A stretch of DNA of 64,000 bases from Pseudomonas profundi (GTDB lineage: Bacteria; Pseudomonadota; Gammaproteobacteria; Pseudomonadales; Pseudomonadaceae), in contig NZ_VTPZ01000010.1 in the NCBI RefSeq assembly GCF_008638305.1, positions 1-64,000 on the forward strand, read 5' to 3'. Positions 38,421 to 48,408 of this stretch are shown one piece after another. Both the position numbers and the translations under genes were made by a program. The notes beneath the pieces are model-generated. The model was given only the letters and a program-made list of their open reading frames with translations, was not told the DNA's origin and did not search any database. Within the stretch, counting starts at the first letter, position 1. Each line of letters opens with the position of its first letter.

Positions 38421-38573
38421 CAGACCTCCTCACTTTTCAGGCAGACGCACCGAGATGTGTTCGAAATCCGGGCGCTGTGGCAATTCGTTACAGATACGCC
38501 GTCCGCCTTGAAGAGGCGTCTCCTGTATTCGGACCGGAGCCGTACAGACGGGTTCCTCCGATGCCTGCTTGAG

Positions 38574-39110
38574 TCAGGACAGAGAGAATCTGTGCAACAC
38601 CGAATATACCGACCCTTCCGCTGCCTGTGTGCTGGAAAACAGGCCCAAGGCGTTGAACATGAACCACTCGGACGTCAGTCCAGCGTTGCTCTGGGCGAAT
38701 CGGACTGCTGACTGATCGCCACCACGGATTCGGGCAAGCGTGATATGCGGCTTGAACCCGGCGTGTCGATCCTGCGGCAAGGCCAGCGGCGCCAACCGCT
38801 TATCGATTTCTTCACGAAGCTGAGCCAGGGGTTGTTCGGGCGACACGCCCGCCCACAGTGCAAAGGGCCGATGCGGGCCGCCAAAACATCCGGCTCCTTG
38901 CAGCCGTACGGTTACCGGCGCGGCACCCAGGGTGGACAGCGAGTCGATGATCTGCGGAACGACAGCATCACTCACCTCGCCAAGAAAGCGCATGGTCAGG
39001 TGAAGTTGGTCAGCACGCTGCCAGCGCGCAGCCGGCAATGACTCGTGGATGCCCAACAGCTGCTGCTTGACCGACGTCGGCAGTTCAAAGCCGAGAAACA
39101 AGCGGGACAT
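38574..39110 (-). CDS. thpR: RNA 2',3'-cyclic phosphodiesterase
   Basis: A 2H phosphoesterase superfamily protein of 178 aa. Both catalytic HxT/S motifs are present: HLTMRFLG near residue 42 and HITLARIR near residue 124. It hydrolyses 2',3'-cyclic phosphates in RNA ends (formerly 2'-5' RNA ligase, LigT). The start ATG lies close after a run of the neighbouring gene; no operon partner is evident. Confidence 0.9.
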   Translation of the reverse strand: MSRLFLGFELPTSVKQQLLGIHESLPAARWQRADQLHLTMRFLGEVSDAVVPQIIDSLSTLGAAPVTVRLQGAGCFGGPHRPFALWAGVSPEQPLAQLREEIDKRLAPLALPQDRHAGFKPHITLARIRGGDQSAVRFAQSNAGLTSEWFMFNALGLFSSTQAAEGSVYSVLHRFSLS

Positions 39111-39143
39111 GGCGAGGCTCTCCCGATCCTGACGCAGCCGTTT

Positions 39144-39404
39144 TTACGCGCCGCAGGCATCGCAGATGGAGAGGATGTCGATGCGGTAGTCGATGCTGCC
39201 ACTGCGCGCCAGCTCGGCTTTTTGATCATCGTCGAGAGTAAGGTCGCTGGCTGCAGCCTGCTCGGCGCTGAGGTTGAAGGAGCGACCTTGTTCGATTGCC
39301 TCGATTTGATCATCGGTCAAGCCAACGATGTCGAGCTTTACCCGGACCTCCTCCTCACACTCGTGATTGGTCTGATCGGCGCAATTGAGATGGTAGACCG
39401 GCAT
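39144..39404 (-). CDS. Small cysteine-motif protein, uncharacterised
   Basis: An 86-residue acidic protein with no recognised family. Cysteines at residues 8 and 16 (LNCADQTNHEC) and a C-terminal CDAC could form a four-cysteine metal site. The start at 39404 has GAGGAG six bases upstream, which decides it over the longer frame to 39527. It is divergent from the glycine-zipper gene across 172 bp. Confidence 0.65.
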   Translation of the reverse strand: MPVYHLNCADQTNHECEEEVRVKLDIVGLTDDQIEAIEQGRSFNLSAEQAAASDLTLDDDQKAELARSGSIDYRIDILSICDACGA

Positions 39405-39576
39405 GTCGCTCTCCTCGTTGAGATGAAATATACCTATGAAAGTCTGGCATGTGTTCCGAGCTGCAGTTCCGCCTTTCAACACAAGATTCAACTGGCGCGT
39501 CGCCTTTCGGTTTGCGTCTCGGGCCAAGCGTTACTAACCTGTCTGCATACATGCGTCTCCCTACTGGAGGACCACT

Positions 39577-40167
39577 ATGAGCACGATCATTGCCGCCAGG
39601 TTCGAGGATCAGGACCACGGAGAGAAAGTCGTCGCCGCTTTGCGGGATGCAGGATTCTCCCCGGAAGGCATCTCGTTGTTTTACGTCAATCCGCACGGTC
39701 AGCACGACATATACCCCATTGGCGGGGACGAAAATACCTCCCCGGGTGCACGCGAGTCGGGCAAGGGCGCCCTTGCCGGCGGCGGTGTCGGCGCCGTGGT
39801 TGGCGCCGCAGCCGGGCTGGCTGCCACCCCTGTTGCCGGCCCTCTGGGCGTCGCGATTGGTGCCGGTATCGGGGCCTATACCGGCTCACTGGCAGGTGCC
39901 ATGGGCAAGACAGACCAGGACTCAGGTGTAGACGAAGCCGAATCCAGGGGCGAGCTGGACGAAAAGGAGGTCGAACAGCACAAAGCCATCGAGCGCCAGG
40001 CCGGCACCTATGTCGCGGTGCGTACAGGCGACACCGAGAGCCGCACCCAGCGAGCCGTGGAGTTATTCCGCGTGCATGGCGGCGTCGACATCGAGCATGC
40101 CGAAGGTGAATTACGCGACGGCCACTGGACCACATTCGACCCGCGCTCGGTGGTCAACCTGGTCTGA
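39577..40167 (+). CDS. Glycine-zipper stress-type protein
   Basis: A 196-residue protein. An N-terminal alpha/beta segment (STIIAARFEDQDHGEKVVAALRDAGF) is followed by a glycine-zipper-like hydrophobic stretch (about residues 62-110, GALAGGGVGAVVGAAAGL...GAGIGAYTG). The C-terminal domain begins AGTYVAVRTGD. The arrangement resembles general-stress 17M-like or low-temperature-induced proteins. A GGAGGACC ribosome site precedes the ATG. Function unknown. Confidence 0.72.
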   Translation: MSTIIAARFEDQDHGEKVVAALRDAGFSPEGISLFYVNPHGQHDIYPIGGDENTSPGARESGKGALAGGGVGAVVGAAAGLAATPVAGPLGVAIGAGIGAYTGSLAGAMGKTDQDSGVDEAESRGELDEKEVEQHKAIERQAGTYVAVRTGDTESRTQRAVELFRVHGGVDIEHAEGELRDGHWTTFDPRSVVNLV

Positions 40168-40211
40168 CAGGCATTCCTGCGGCGAACCGCCGGCGGCTAT
40201 AATGCGCCGCC

Positions 40212-40907
40212 ATGAGACTCGACCGCTTCATCAGCAAACATACCCCGCACAGTCATCAGGCCTCGCGCCTGATGATTGCGCGCGGGCTGGTGCGGGTGAA
40301 CGGTAAAGTGGAGCAGGATCCCCGCGCCGACATTGACCGGTTCATGGCGGTCACTCTGGGCGAGGTTTTATTACAGCAGCAGACTGCGCATTATCTGATG
40401 TTACATAAGCCAGCCGGTTATCTCAGCGCGACCAGCGACCCCGTACACCCGACAGTCATGGAGCTTGTGCCAGCGTCGCTGCGCCCGTTACTGCATATCG
40501 GCGGTCGCCTTGACCGTAGCAGCTCCGGCCTGCTGATTCTGACCAATGACGGCCTCTGGTCCCGGCGCCTGACCGAACCAGGCAAAAAAATCGCCAAGAC
40601 GTATCGAGTAACCACAGCCAGACCGATCACACCGGAAACCCGGCACCGTTTCGTCGAAGGTATCTACTTTACGCCTGAACATATCACCACCTCCCCTGCC
40701 CAGCTTGAACAACTGGATGACTACTCGGCGCGCCTGACTATCTATGAAGGGCGCTACCACCAGGTGAAGCGCATGTTTCACGCCGTTGGCAATCATGTGA
40801 CCGCTCTACATCGCGAAAGCATGGGCGAGATTCGTCTGGACGACACGCTGGAGCTGGCCGCCAGCCGGCCACTGACCAAGGCAGAGGTCGCCTCAGTTGA
40901 TGGGTGA
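40212..40907 (+). CDS. rsuA: RsuA-family ribosomal small-subunit pseudouridine synthase
   Basis: A 231-residue pseudouridine synthase: N-terminal S4-like domain (MRLDRFISKHTPHSHQASRLMIARGLVRVNG), then the catalytic motif GGRLDRSSSGLLILTNDG with the catalytic aspartate, and YHQVKRMFHAVGNHV. RsuA modifies U516 of 16S rRNA in E. coli; the symbol is by family, and the close relatives RluE/RluF cannot be fully excluded. It converges with the following gene, overlapping it by 15 bp. Confidence 0.85.
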   Translation: MRLDRFISKHTPHSHQASRLMIARGLVRVNGKVEQDPRADIDRFMAVTLGEVLLQQQTAHYLMLHKPAGYLSATSDPVHPTVMELVPASLRPLLHIGGRLDRSSSGLLILTNDGLWSRRLTEPGKKIAKTYRVTTARPITPETRHRFVEGIYFTPEHITTSPAQLEQLDDYSARLTIYEGRYHQVKRMFHAVGNHVTALHRESMGEIRLDDTLELAASRPLTKAEVASVDG

Positions 40908-41255
40908 GGACGCGTTGGCCAGCGACCCCTGACTCAATAACCGCTGCGCCGCCTGTTTCGATCCGGCGACGTATGACAGGTCATGAACCCTGGGTACGCC
41001 GCAAGGCCTGGCACCAAACGAGCGCGCAGTCTCATCCAGTCCGGGGCTGAAATACAATTTGAGCTCACAATGCAGTCGACCTTCTGATTCGAGTCGTTGA
41101 AAGAGCGCCAGGTCCCTGACCTCTTCCTTCAAGCAGGCTGCACTCACGGCGTTCAGCACCAGCCCCAGCCGCTCGTCTGCCAGCAACGGATCCCCAACAT
41201 TGAGCACATGCCAGACGCCATCGCGTGGTGACTTATCCTCTGTGCTGGAGCTCAT
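40893..41255 (-). CDS. Uncharacterised protein, 120 aa
   Basis: A 120-residue cytoplasmic protein without a recognised domain. It has scattered hydrophobic/charged segments (VWHVLNVGDPLLADERLG; LHCELKLYFSPGLDETARSFG) that look like a compact alpha/beta fold and no membrane segment. Its 3' end overlaps rsuA by 15 bp (convergent), and its ATG overlaps the stop of the next upstream gene by 4 bp, which supports it being expressed with that gene. Confidence 0.55.
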   Translation of the reverse strand: MSSSTEDKSPRDGVWHVLNVGDPLLADERLGLVLNAVSAACLKEEVRDLALFQRLESEGRLHCELKLYFSPGLDETARSFGARPCGVPRVHDLSYVAGSKQAAQRLLSQGSLANASSPIN

Positions 41256-41581
41256 CTGATCAGTGCAATAACGGCCACCACCACGGCAACCAGCGACACA
41301 CCCGAGGAGAACATGACGAGTTTCTGCAGTTTGTCGACTTCCTGCTGTAGCCTTGCCGCCGCATCATCAATCCCCAGCACCGTTCGCTCGAAATTCTCGG
41401 CGAGGGTATGGATGGATTCCGCGTTCTTGGTCGCGGCTGTCTGCAGCTCCTCGATCTGCCTGGCGACTACCGGATCGGTCTTGCTGGCGTCCGGCTTGGA
41501 GGTAAAGGCCGGAATAGCAGTCGCCACAATCTGCGTGACATAAGGAAGCGTGGTTTTCAACAGCGGTAACCAGGCTGGCAT
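41252..41581 (-). CDS. Coiled-coil/tail-anchored small membrane protein
   Basis: A 109-residue protein. The middle (about residues 35-85) is predicted coiled-coil from its heptad-like IEELQTAATKNAESIHTLAENFERTV...LQQEVDKLQKL. The C-terminal 20 residues (SGVSLVAVVVAVIALIR) are one membrane segment. The start at 41581 is preferred (AGAGG upstream, distance eight); the GTG at 41614 is an alternative. It overlaps the next gene by 4 bp. Function unknown. Confidence 0.55.
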   Translation of the reverse strand: MPAWLPLLKTTLPYVTQIVATAIPAFTSKPDASKTDPVVARQIEELQTAATKNAESIHTLAENFERTVLGIDDAAARLQQEVDKLQKLVMFSSGVSLVAVVVAVIALIR

Positions 41582-41671
41582 GAGGAGCGCCTCTAATGAA
41601 GTGAAGATGCTCACAGCATACCTGAGGCGGCTCGCCCCAAGAAGCGGGCTACAGATTACCAGCCGCCAAAC

Positions 41672-41703
41672 GCAAGAAGCCCCGGAGGTCCGGGGCTTCT
41701 TGC
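41672..41703. terminator. Terminator after pnp
   Basis: A perfect 15 bp inverted repeat (GCAAGAAGCCCCGGA at 41672-41686 with its complement at 41689-41703) lies just beyond the pnp stop. It is strong and symmetrical; the following U tract is short on the minus strand, so it may also stabilise the 3' end. Confidence 0.75.
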
Positions 41704-41726
41704 TTTGCTACGGGATAAAGCTGTTA

Positions 41727-43835
41727 TCAGACGCCGCTGGTTTCAGCCGCTTCGACGTCCTTCATGGACAGCTTTATGCGACCACGGTTGTCGACATCGA
41801 GGACCAGGACTTTCACTTCCTGACCTTCCTGCAGCACGTCGGTCACTTTCTCGATACGCTGGTTGGCGATTTGCGAGATGTGTACCAGACCGTCCTTGCC
41901 GGGCAGGATGCTGACGAATGCGCCGAAATCGACGATACGCTCAACCTTGCCGGTGTATACCTTGCCGATTTCCGCTTCGGCAGTAATGCCATCAACACGT
42001 GCCTTGGCAGCGTTAGCGGCATCCTTGCTGGCAGCAAAGATTTTCACGGTGCCGTCATCGGTGATGTCGATGGAAGCACCGGTCTCTTCGCAGATGCTGC
42101 GAATGGTGGCGCCGCCCTTGCCGATCACGTCACGAATCTTGTCGGAATCGATCTTCATGCTGATCATGGTCGGCGCATTGGAGGACAGCTCCTTGCGCGA
42201 CTCAGGCAGCACTTCGTTCATCTGGCGCAGAATCGTCAGACGCGCTTCGTGGGCCTGATGCAGAGCGGTTTCCATGATCTCTTCGGTAATACCGTTGATC
42301 TTGATATCCATCTGCAGGGCGGTAACACCCTTCTCGGTACCCGCTACCTTGAAATCCATGTCGCCGAGGTGATCTTCGTCGCCGAGGATGTCGGTCAGTA
42401 CAGCAAACTTCTCGCCTTCCTTGACCAAACCCATCGCAATACCCGCGACCGGCGCCTTGAGCGGAACACCGGCATCCATCAGCGCCAGGGAGGCGCCACA
42501 CACGGAAGCCATGGAGCTGGAGCCGTTGGATTCGGTGATCTCGGAGACAATCCGGATGCTATAGGGGAACTGGTCCATGTCAGGCATGACAGCCTGGATA
42601 CCACGACGCGCCAGACGGCCGTGGCCGATTTCGCGGCGACCGGTGCCACCCATGCGACCTGCTTCACCTACCGAATAGGGAGGGAAGTTGTAGTGGAACA
42701 TGAAGGGGTCTTTCTTCTCGCCTTCCAGCGTATCCAGCAGCTGCGCATCACGAGCAGTGCCCAGCGTGGTGACAACCAGCGCCTGGGTTTCGCCACGAGT
42801 GAACAATGCGGAACCATGGGTGCGGTTCAGGACGCCGACTTCGATATGCAGCGGACGAACAGTCTTGGTGTCACGGCCATCGATACGCGGGTTGCCGTTG
42901 ACGATGCTCTGGCGCACGGTGCGGTATTCAATCTCGCCAAACGCATCCTTGACCTCGGCACTTGATGGCTTGCCTTCTTCTTCGCCGGACAGGGCTTCGA
43001 TAGCCTGGTTGCGCAACTCGCCCAGACGGGTATAACGCGCCTGCTTGTCAGTGACGGTATAGCCTTCAGCGATGCCGGCACCAAACTGACCCTTGATAGC
43101 GTCAAGCAGCGCAGTGTTTTCCGGCGCAGCGGTCCAGTCCCAGCGTGGTTTGCCGGCTTCTGCTGCCAGCTCCTTGATAGCCTGAACGGCAGGCTGGAAT
43201 TCCATGTGAGCGAAAAGCACCGCGCCCAGCATCTGGTCTTCGGTGAGCTCTTGCGCTTCGGATTCAACCATCAGGACGGCGTCTTCGGTACCCGCTACGA
43301 TCATGTCCAGACGCGACGTCTTGAGCTGCTCGTAGGTTGGGTTGAGGACGTAACCATTGTTCTCGTCAAAGCCTACACGGGCGCCACCAATGGGGCCGTT
43401 GAAGGGGATGCCGGAGATAGCCAGTGCGGCAGACGTGCCGATCAGGGCAGCGATATCCGGATCGGTGGTCTTGTCAGTTGAAACAACAGTACACACGACC
43501 TGGACTTCATTCATGAAGCCGTCGGCGAACAGCGGACGAATCGGCCGATCAATCAGGCGCGAGGTCAGCGTCTCTTTTTCAGTAGGACGGCCTTCGCGCT
43601 TGAAGAAACCGCCGGGGATCTTGCCGGCGGCGTAGGTTTTTTCAATGTAATGCACAGACAGAGGGAAAAAGTCGCGGCCTGCGTCGGCTTTCTTCGCGCC
43701 GACCACGGTACACAGAACGCTGACGGCATCATCAATGCTGACCAGAACGGCACCGGTTGCCTGGCGGGCGATACGGCCCGTCTCCAGGGTAATGGTGTTA
43801 TTACCTAATTTGAATTGCTTGATAACCGGTTTCAC
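41727..43835 (-). CDS. pnp: Polynucleotide phosphorylase
   Basis: 3'-5' phosphorolytic exoribonuclease and component of the degradosome, 702 aa. Two RNase PH domains (first begins [21 protein letters not shown], second ends near [12 protein letters not shown]) are followed by KH ([24 protein letters not shown]) and S1 ([34 protein letters not shown]) domains. The GTG at 43835 ([11 protein letters not shown]) matches other Pnp starts; upstream frame residues to 43880 are not family-like. It follows rpsO by 88 bp in the usual rpsO-pnp operon, which typically carries an RNase III-processed leader. Confidence 0.95.
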   Translation of the reverse strand: MKPVIKQFKLGNNTITLETGRIARQATGAVLVSIDDAVSVLCTVVGAKKADAGRDFFPLSVHYIEKTYAAGKIPGGFFKREGRPTEKETLTSRLIDRPIRPLFADGFMNEVQVVCTVVSTDKTTDPDIAALIGTSAALAISGIPFNGPIGGARVGFDENNGYVLNPTYEQLKTSRLDMIVAGTEDAVLMVESEAQELTEDQMLGAVLFAHMEFQPAVQAIKELAAEAGKPRWDWTAAPENTALLDAIKGQFGAGIAEGYTVTDKQARYTRLGELRNQAIEALSGEEEGKPSSAEVKDAFGEIEYRTVRQSIVNGNPRIDGRDTKTVRPLHIEVGVLNRTHGSALFTRGETQALVVTTLGTARDAQLLDTLEGEKKDPFMFHYNFPPYSVGEAGRMGGTGRREIGHGRLARRGIQAVMPDMDQFPYSIRIVSEITESNGSSSMASVCGASLALMDAGVPLKAPVAGIAMGLVKEGEKFAVLTDILGDEDHLGDMDFKVAGTEKGVTALQMDIKINGITEEIMETALHQAHEARLTILRQMNEVLPESRKELSSNAPTMISMKIDSDKIRDVIGKGGATIRSICEETGASIDITDDGTVKIFAASKDAANAAKARVDGITAEAEIGKVYTGKVERIVDFGAFVSILPGKDGLVHISQIANQRIEKVTDVLQEGQEVKVLVLDVDNRGRIKLSMKDVEAAETSGV

Positions 43836-43923
43836 GGTGTCTTCTCTCTTTGTTTTTGCCTTGGGGGAAACTCTGGGCATGGCCGGGTTTCGGACCCGAC
43901 CACGTCCAAAAGGGCATGGTCGC

Positions 43924-44193
43924 TTAGCGACGCAGACCCAGACTGCTGATCAAGCTGCTGTAACGCGGAATGTCTTTCGACTTCAGGTAATCCAGCAACT
44001 TACGACGCTGGTTTACCATCCGGATCAGACCGCGACGGGAATGGTGATCCTTCTTGTTGTCCTTGAAGTGACCCTGCAGCTTGTTGATGTTTGCGGTCAA
44101 CAGAGCTACCTGGACTTCCGGAGAACCGGTGTCACCTTCGCCACGGGCATATTCAGTTACGATTGCAGCTTTCTCTTCGACGCTCAGTGCCAT
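43924..44193 (-). CDS. rpsO: 30S ribosomal protein S15
   Basis: An 89-residue primary 16S rRNA-binding protein. The conserved segments [48 protein letters not shown] and the C-terminal [10 protein letters not shown] are present. It lies between truB and pnp, with 148 bp upstream holding a CACCC-TTC-GGGTG hairpin and room for its own promoter. S15 autoregulates in E. coli; no leader structure was resolved here. Confidence 0.97.
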   Translation of the reverse strand: MALSVEEKAAIVTEYARGEGDTGSPEVQVALLTANINKLQGHFKDNKKDHHSRRGLIRMVNQRRKLLDYLKSKDIPRYSSLISSLGLRR

Positions 44194-44341
44194 GACAGCT
44201 TTCCTCTGAGTGAACAGGCCAGGACGTTTCGTCCTGTGTTTTAAATCGAGGAATGACCGTGCCTGTTAACAGCCACCCTCGTTGTGATCCATATGGATCG
44301 ACTTCATCAGAACGCATCCACCCGAAGGGTGCAACGCGCCT

Positions 44342-45262
44342 TTAACCATTGAATCGCATCAGTCTCCTGGGAGCGACACGTGCGTCATCGGTCATTTCAC
44401 CGATGCCGATAAATTTGCCGGTCTGGTCGCGCAAGCGTACCTTGCCGAATGCCGGACTGCCGGGCACCCGTACCGCCTGCCCGTGATTAAGATAATAGGC
44501 CGTCTGCTCGGTAAGCTGCACTTCGGGCCAGTCTTCCAAGCCACTGTCACTGGGTAACAGCAAATGATCCAGCGCGAGGTGTCCGTCTTCGGCATGCAGC
44601 GCTTCGAGCGTTTCCAGGGTGACCGCCTTACTCAGATCGAAGGGGCCGGCCTGAATACGCCTGAGCTCGGAGACGTGCGCGCCGCAACCCAGTGCAGCGC
44701 CAATATCTTCAACCAGGGTGCGTATGTATGTGCCTTTGGTGCAGTGCACTTCCAGACGCAACCGATCGCCTTCCAGGCCCAGCACAGTCAAGCGTTGTAT
44801 GGTAACAGATCGCGCTTTGCGCTCCACTGTTTCACCCGCACGGGCAAGCTTGTAGAGCGGCTGGCCTTCATGCTTGAGCGCAGAATACATCGGCGGTATC
44901 TGTTCGATATCGCCGGTGAACCGGGGCAACACCGCTTCCACGTCGGCCAGGCTCACCTGAACCGGCTTCATCTCCAGTACATCGCCTTCAGCGTCCCCGG
45001 TAGTGGTGGTCATACCCAGGCGCGCTTCGGTGACATACCCCTTGTCGGCATCCAGCAAGTACTGCGAGAACTTGGTCGCCTCGCCCAGACACAACGGCAA
45101 CACGCCGCTGGCCAGCGGATCCAGGCTGCCGGTGTGCCCACCCTTGCTCGCATTGAACAACCAGCGCACTTTTTGCAAAGCGGCATTGGAGGTCATTCCG
45201 AGAGGCTTGTCGAATATCAGTACGCCGTCGATATCCCGGCGTTTGCTACGCGGTGCTGACAC
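44342..45262 (-). CDS. truB: tRNA pseudouridine(55) synthase
   Basis: Makes pseudouridine at position 55 of the T-loop of tRNAs. The catalytic aspartate lies in [37 protein letters not shown], the [19 protein letters not shown] motif and a C-terminal PUA domain ([30 protein letters not shown]) follow. The length of 306 aa is typical. It starts 3 bp beyond rbfA, inside the nusA-infB block. Confidence 0.96.
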   Translation of the reverse strand: MSAPRSKRRDIDGVLIFDKPLGMTSNAALQKVRWLFNASKGGHTGSLDPLASGVLPLCLGEATKFSQYLLDADKGYVTEARLGMTTTTGDAEGDVLEMKPVQVSLADVEAVLPRFTGDIEQIPPMYSALKHEGQPLYKLARAGETVERKARSVTIQRLTVLGLEGDRLRLEVHCTKGTYIRTLVEDIGAALGCGAHVSELRRIQAGPFDLSKAVTLETLEALHAEDGHLALDHLLLPSDSGLEDWPEVQLTEQTAYYLNHGQAVRVPGSPAFGKVRLRDQTGKFIGIGEMTDDARVAPRRLMRFNG

Positions 45263-45265
45263 CCG

Positions 45266-45652
45266 TTACTCCTCGTTATCTCGGGGGTGCTGGCGATCTT
45301 CCTCTACCGCACGTTCAATCAAGGAAGACAGATGCACACCGCGACGAACGCTCTCGTCGTAATGGAAGTGCAGTTGCGGAACACTCCGCAACTTCATTGA
45401 TCGTCCCAGCTGAACCCTGAGAAACCCTGCCGCGTCTTTGAGTGCAGACAGGTTTTGCGCGATGTCTTCTTCGGTCGCTTCGCCCATCAGTGTCAGATAG
45501 ACCTTGGCGTGCGCCAGATCACGGCTGACCTCAACCGCAGTAAGAGTAACCATGCCGATGCGCGGGTCGCGTACGTCCCGATGAATCAGCTGGGCCAGTT
45601 CACGCTGCATCTGATCAGCAACGCGCTGGGTACGACTGTATTCTTTAGCCAT
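45266..45652 (-). CDS. rbfA: 30S ribosome-binding factor A
   Basis: A small KH-domain protein needed for late 16S rRNA maturation and cold adaptation. The start at 45652 ([23 protein letters not shown]) is the family start; 128 aa results, with [18 protein letters not shown] and the C-terminal [15 protein letters not shown] typical of RbfA. The longer frame to 45703 is rejected. It is separated from infB by 181 bp holding a large inverted repeat. Confidence 0.96.
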   Translation of the reverse strand: MAKEYSRTQRVADQMQRELAQLIHRDVRDPRIGMVTLTAVEVSRDLAHAKVYLTLMGEATEEDIAQNLSALKDAAGFLRVQLGRSMKLRSVPQLHFHYDESVRRGVHLSSLIERAVEEDRQHPRDNEE

Positions 45653-45763
45653 AAAATTCACCTCTGGCTGCCAGGCTGTCGTTCTCTCGTCAGCGACGAG
45701 CAACCTGCCTGGCTACCTCAATCTGCGTTACGCCAGGAGTCGGCATAACCCTCAAACAACAAA

Positions 45764-45818
45764 CGGCAAGCCCAGCCCCCGGCGTCTCATTGGACTGCCA
45801 AAAGGCCCTGGCTTGCCG
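45764..45818 (-). terminator. Inverted repeat between infB and rbfA
   Basis: CGGCAAGCC (45764-45772) and GGCTTGCCG (45810-45818) form a long hairpin with a 37-base loop region. On the minus strand it is followed by a U-rich TTTGTTGTTTG. It could terminate or attenuate transcription from infB into rbfA, or form an RNase processing site. Confidence 0.45.
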
Positions 45819-45833
45819 CTTGTCGCAGACGCC

Positions 45834-48347
45834 TTAGAGCGTCCGCGCTACCTGGATCCGCTCGAATACTTCAATACGGTCGCCGGGACGCACATCGTTG
45901 TAGTTCTTCACGCCGATGCCACATTCCATGCCGTTGCGTACTTCAGCGACGTCATCCTTGAAGCGACGGAGAGATTCCAGCTCGCCTTCGTAGATAACCA
46001 CGTCTTCGCGCAAAACGCGGATCGGGCGATTACGATGGACAGTGCCTTCGATGACCATACAGCCAGCGATATCACCGAACTTGGGCGAACGGAACACGTC
46101 GCGCACTTCAGCGACACCCAGGATCTGCTCGCGCACATCACTGCCCAGCATACCCGTCAGGGCTTTCTTGACGTCTTCGATAATCTCGTAGATCACACCG
46201 TAGTAACGCAGGTCGAGGCCTTCGCTCTCGATGATCTTGCGCGCCGAGGCATCCGCCCGCACGTTGAAGCCGAAGATCACCGCATTCGAAGCCAGTGCCA
46301 GGTTGGCGTCGGTTTCGGTTATACCACCCACCCCGCCGGACACGATCTTGACCTGAACTTCCTCATTGCCCAGCTCAACCAGGGAGCTTTGCAGCGCCTC
46401 CAGCGAACCACGCACGTCGGCCTTGAGCACCACATTGAGGGACTTCTTCTCGCCCTGGCCCATGTTCTCGAACATGTTCTCGAGCTTGGCCGACTGCTGA
46501 CGCGCCATCTTGATCTCGCGGAACTTGCCCTGACGGAACATAGCAACTTCGCGCGCTTTTTTCTCGTCGCTGAGCACAGTCAGTTCATCACCCGCGCCGG
46601 GGGTACCGTCCAGACCAAGGATAGCCACCGGAATAGACGGCCCTGCTTCCTTAATGCTATTGCCGTTCTCGTCGAACATCGCCCGGACTTTGCCGTAGTT
46701 GACGCCCGCAAGTACAACATCACCCTGGCGTAGCGTACCGTTCTGAACCAATACAGTGGCTACCGGACCACGACCCTTGTCGAGACGCGATTCAACCACA
46801 ACGCCGCGACCTGGAGCAGAAGGCTGAGCCTTGAGCTCAAGTAATTCAGCTTGCAGCAGGACAGCTTCCAGCAGCTCTTCGATACCGGTACCAACCTTTG
46901 CCGATACGTGTACGAACTGGGTATCACCGCCCCACTCTTCAGGAATGACTTCACGTGCAGCCAGATCATTCTTGATGCGATCCGGATCCGCGCCTTCCTT
47001 GTCGATCTTGTTGACGGCTACCACCAGCGGCACGCCGGCAGCTTTGGCATGCGCGACCGCTTCTTCAGTCTGAGGCATCACGCCATCATCGGCTGCAACC
47101 ACCAGAATCACGATATCGGTCGCCTCGGCACCGCGAGCACGCATGGCGGTAAACGCCGCGTGACCGGGGGTATCGAGGAAAGTCACCATGCCACGATCGG
47201 TTTCGACGTGATAGGCACCGATGTGCTGGGTGATGCCGCCCGCTTCGCCGGAAGCCACTTTGGTGCGACGGATATAGTCGAGGAGGGAGGTCTTGCCATG
47301 GTCAACGTGGCCCATCACGGTCACGACCGGAGCACGACTCACGTCTTCGCCTTCGAAATGCAAGGCCTCTACCAGACGGTCTTCAATGTCGCTTTCCTTG
47401 GTGTGCTTGACCTGGTGGCCCATGTCTTCAGCGACGATGGTCGCGGTGTCCTGATCAAGCACCTGATTGATGGTCACCATGTTGCCGTTCTTGAACATGT
47501 ACTTGATGACTTCAGCGGCTTTTACTGACATTTTTTGCGCCAGTTCAGCCACGGTCACGGTCTCGCCAATTACTACTTCTCGCACTACTGGTCCTGTCGG
47601 CTTCTCGAAGCCGTGCTGGTTGCGTTTCTTGTGCGCCTTGAGCTTGCCACCGCCGCCGCGACGTCGCGCGAGCGCTTCATCATCGTCAGATACGCGTGGT
47701 GCGTTGCGGCCTTTGGCCCCACCGGCGCGCTTGTTGCGGTTACGCTCATTATCGTCGTCACGCGTAGGCGCCGCCTTGCGCCGATGTTGCTCTTCTTTCT
47801 TCTTCGGCTGTTCGACCGGAGTCGGCTCAGCCGGCACTGCCGGAGGTGCAACCGGCGCAGCGGTTGGAGCTGCGGCCGGCTCAGGTGCGGCGCTGGCTGC
47901 GGCCGCCGCTTCCTGCTCAGCTGCCTTGCGCGCTTCTTCCGCTTGCCGTGCAGCTTCTTCTGCCTGCCGCTTGGCTTCCGCTTCGGCTGCCAGACGCGCC
48001 TCTTCAGCTATGCGCTGCTCTTCAGCTTCGCGCTGACGCTCAGCTTCCTGCGCATCAGGCTCGCGCTTGACGTAGGTTTTCTTCTTGCGCACTTCGACAT
48101 TGACGGTTTTGCTACCCGCCACTTTCAGCGTACTCATGGTCTTGCGCTTGAGTGTAATCTTCCGCGGCTCGGAACCTGAGTCGCCATGGGCGCTTTTCAG
48201 GAACGTCAGCAGCTTCTGCTTCTCATCGTCTGTTACAGGCTGCTCGGCACTTGAATGTGCCAGACCGGCTTCCTGCATTTGTTGTAGCAGGCGCTCAACC
48301 GGAGTACCTACTACTTGAGCCAATTCTTTGACCGTCACTTCCGCCAT
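45834..48347 (-). CDS. infB: Translation initiation factor IF-2
   Basis: GTPase that places fMet-tRNA on the ribosome. The N-terminal region is low-complexity and charged (runs of Ala, Glu, Arg, Lys; [16 protein letters not shown]), as usual in IF-2. The G domain has [14 protein letters not shown] (about residue 345), DTPGHAAF and NKID. Domains III/IV end with [40 protein letters not shown]. The length of 837 aa is normal. It follows nusA by 61 bp, with a good ATG. Confidence 0.97.
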   Translation of the reverse strand: MAEVTVKELAQVVGTPVERLLQQMQEAGLAHSSAEQPVTDDEKQKLLTFLKSAHGDSGSEPRKITLKRKTMSTLKVAGSKTVNVEVRKKKTYVKREPDAQEAERQREAEEQRIAEEARLAAEAEAKRQAEEAARQAEEARKAAEQEAAAAASAAPEPAAAPTAAPVAPPAVPAEPTPVEQPKKKEEQHRRKAAPTRDDDNERNRNKRAGGAKGRNAPRVSDDDEALARRRGGGGKLKAHKKRNQHGFEKPTGPVVREVVIGETVTVAELAQKMSVKAAEVIKYMFKNGNMVTINQVLDQDTATIVAEDMGHQVKHTKESDIEDRLVEALHFEGEDVSRAPVVTVMGHVDHGKTSLLDYIRRTKVASGEAGGITQHIGAYHVETDRGMVTFLDTPGHAAFTAMRARGAEATDIVILVVAADDGVMPQTEEAVAHAKAAGVPLVVAVNKIDKEGADPDRIKNDLAAREVIPEEWGGDTQFVHVSAKVGTGIEELLEAVLLQAELLELKAQPSAPGRGVVVESRLDKGRGPVATVLVQNGTLRQGDVVLAGVNYGKVRAMFDENGNSIKEAGPSIPVAILGLDGTPGAGDELTVLSDEKKAREVAMFRQGKFREIKMARQQSAKLENMFENMGQGEKKSLNVVLKADVRGSLEALQSSLVELGNEEVQVKIVSGGVGGITETDANLALASNAVIFGFNVRADASARKIIESEGLDLRYYGVIYEIIEDVKKALTGMLGSDVREQILGVAEVRDVFRSPKFGDIAGCMVIEGTVHRNRPIRVLREDVVIYEGELESLRRFKDDVAEVRNGMECGIGVKNYNDVRPGDRIEVFERIQVARTL

Positions 48348-48408
48348 TCACTTCTCTCCTCAGTCGGGTCCGTGCGTCTCCGCAGGGGGGTACCGCTATA
48401 CCGACCGG

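Noticed and set aside
41550-42965. A 471-codon plus-strand frame
   Set aside because: It runs antisense through pnp, which shows all its domains; the product has no recognisable fold.
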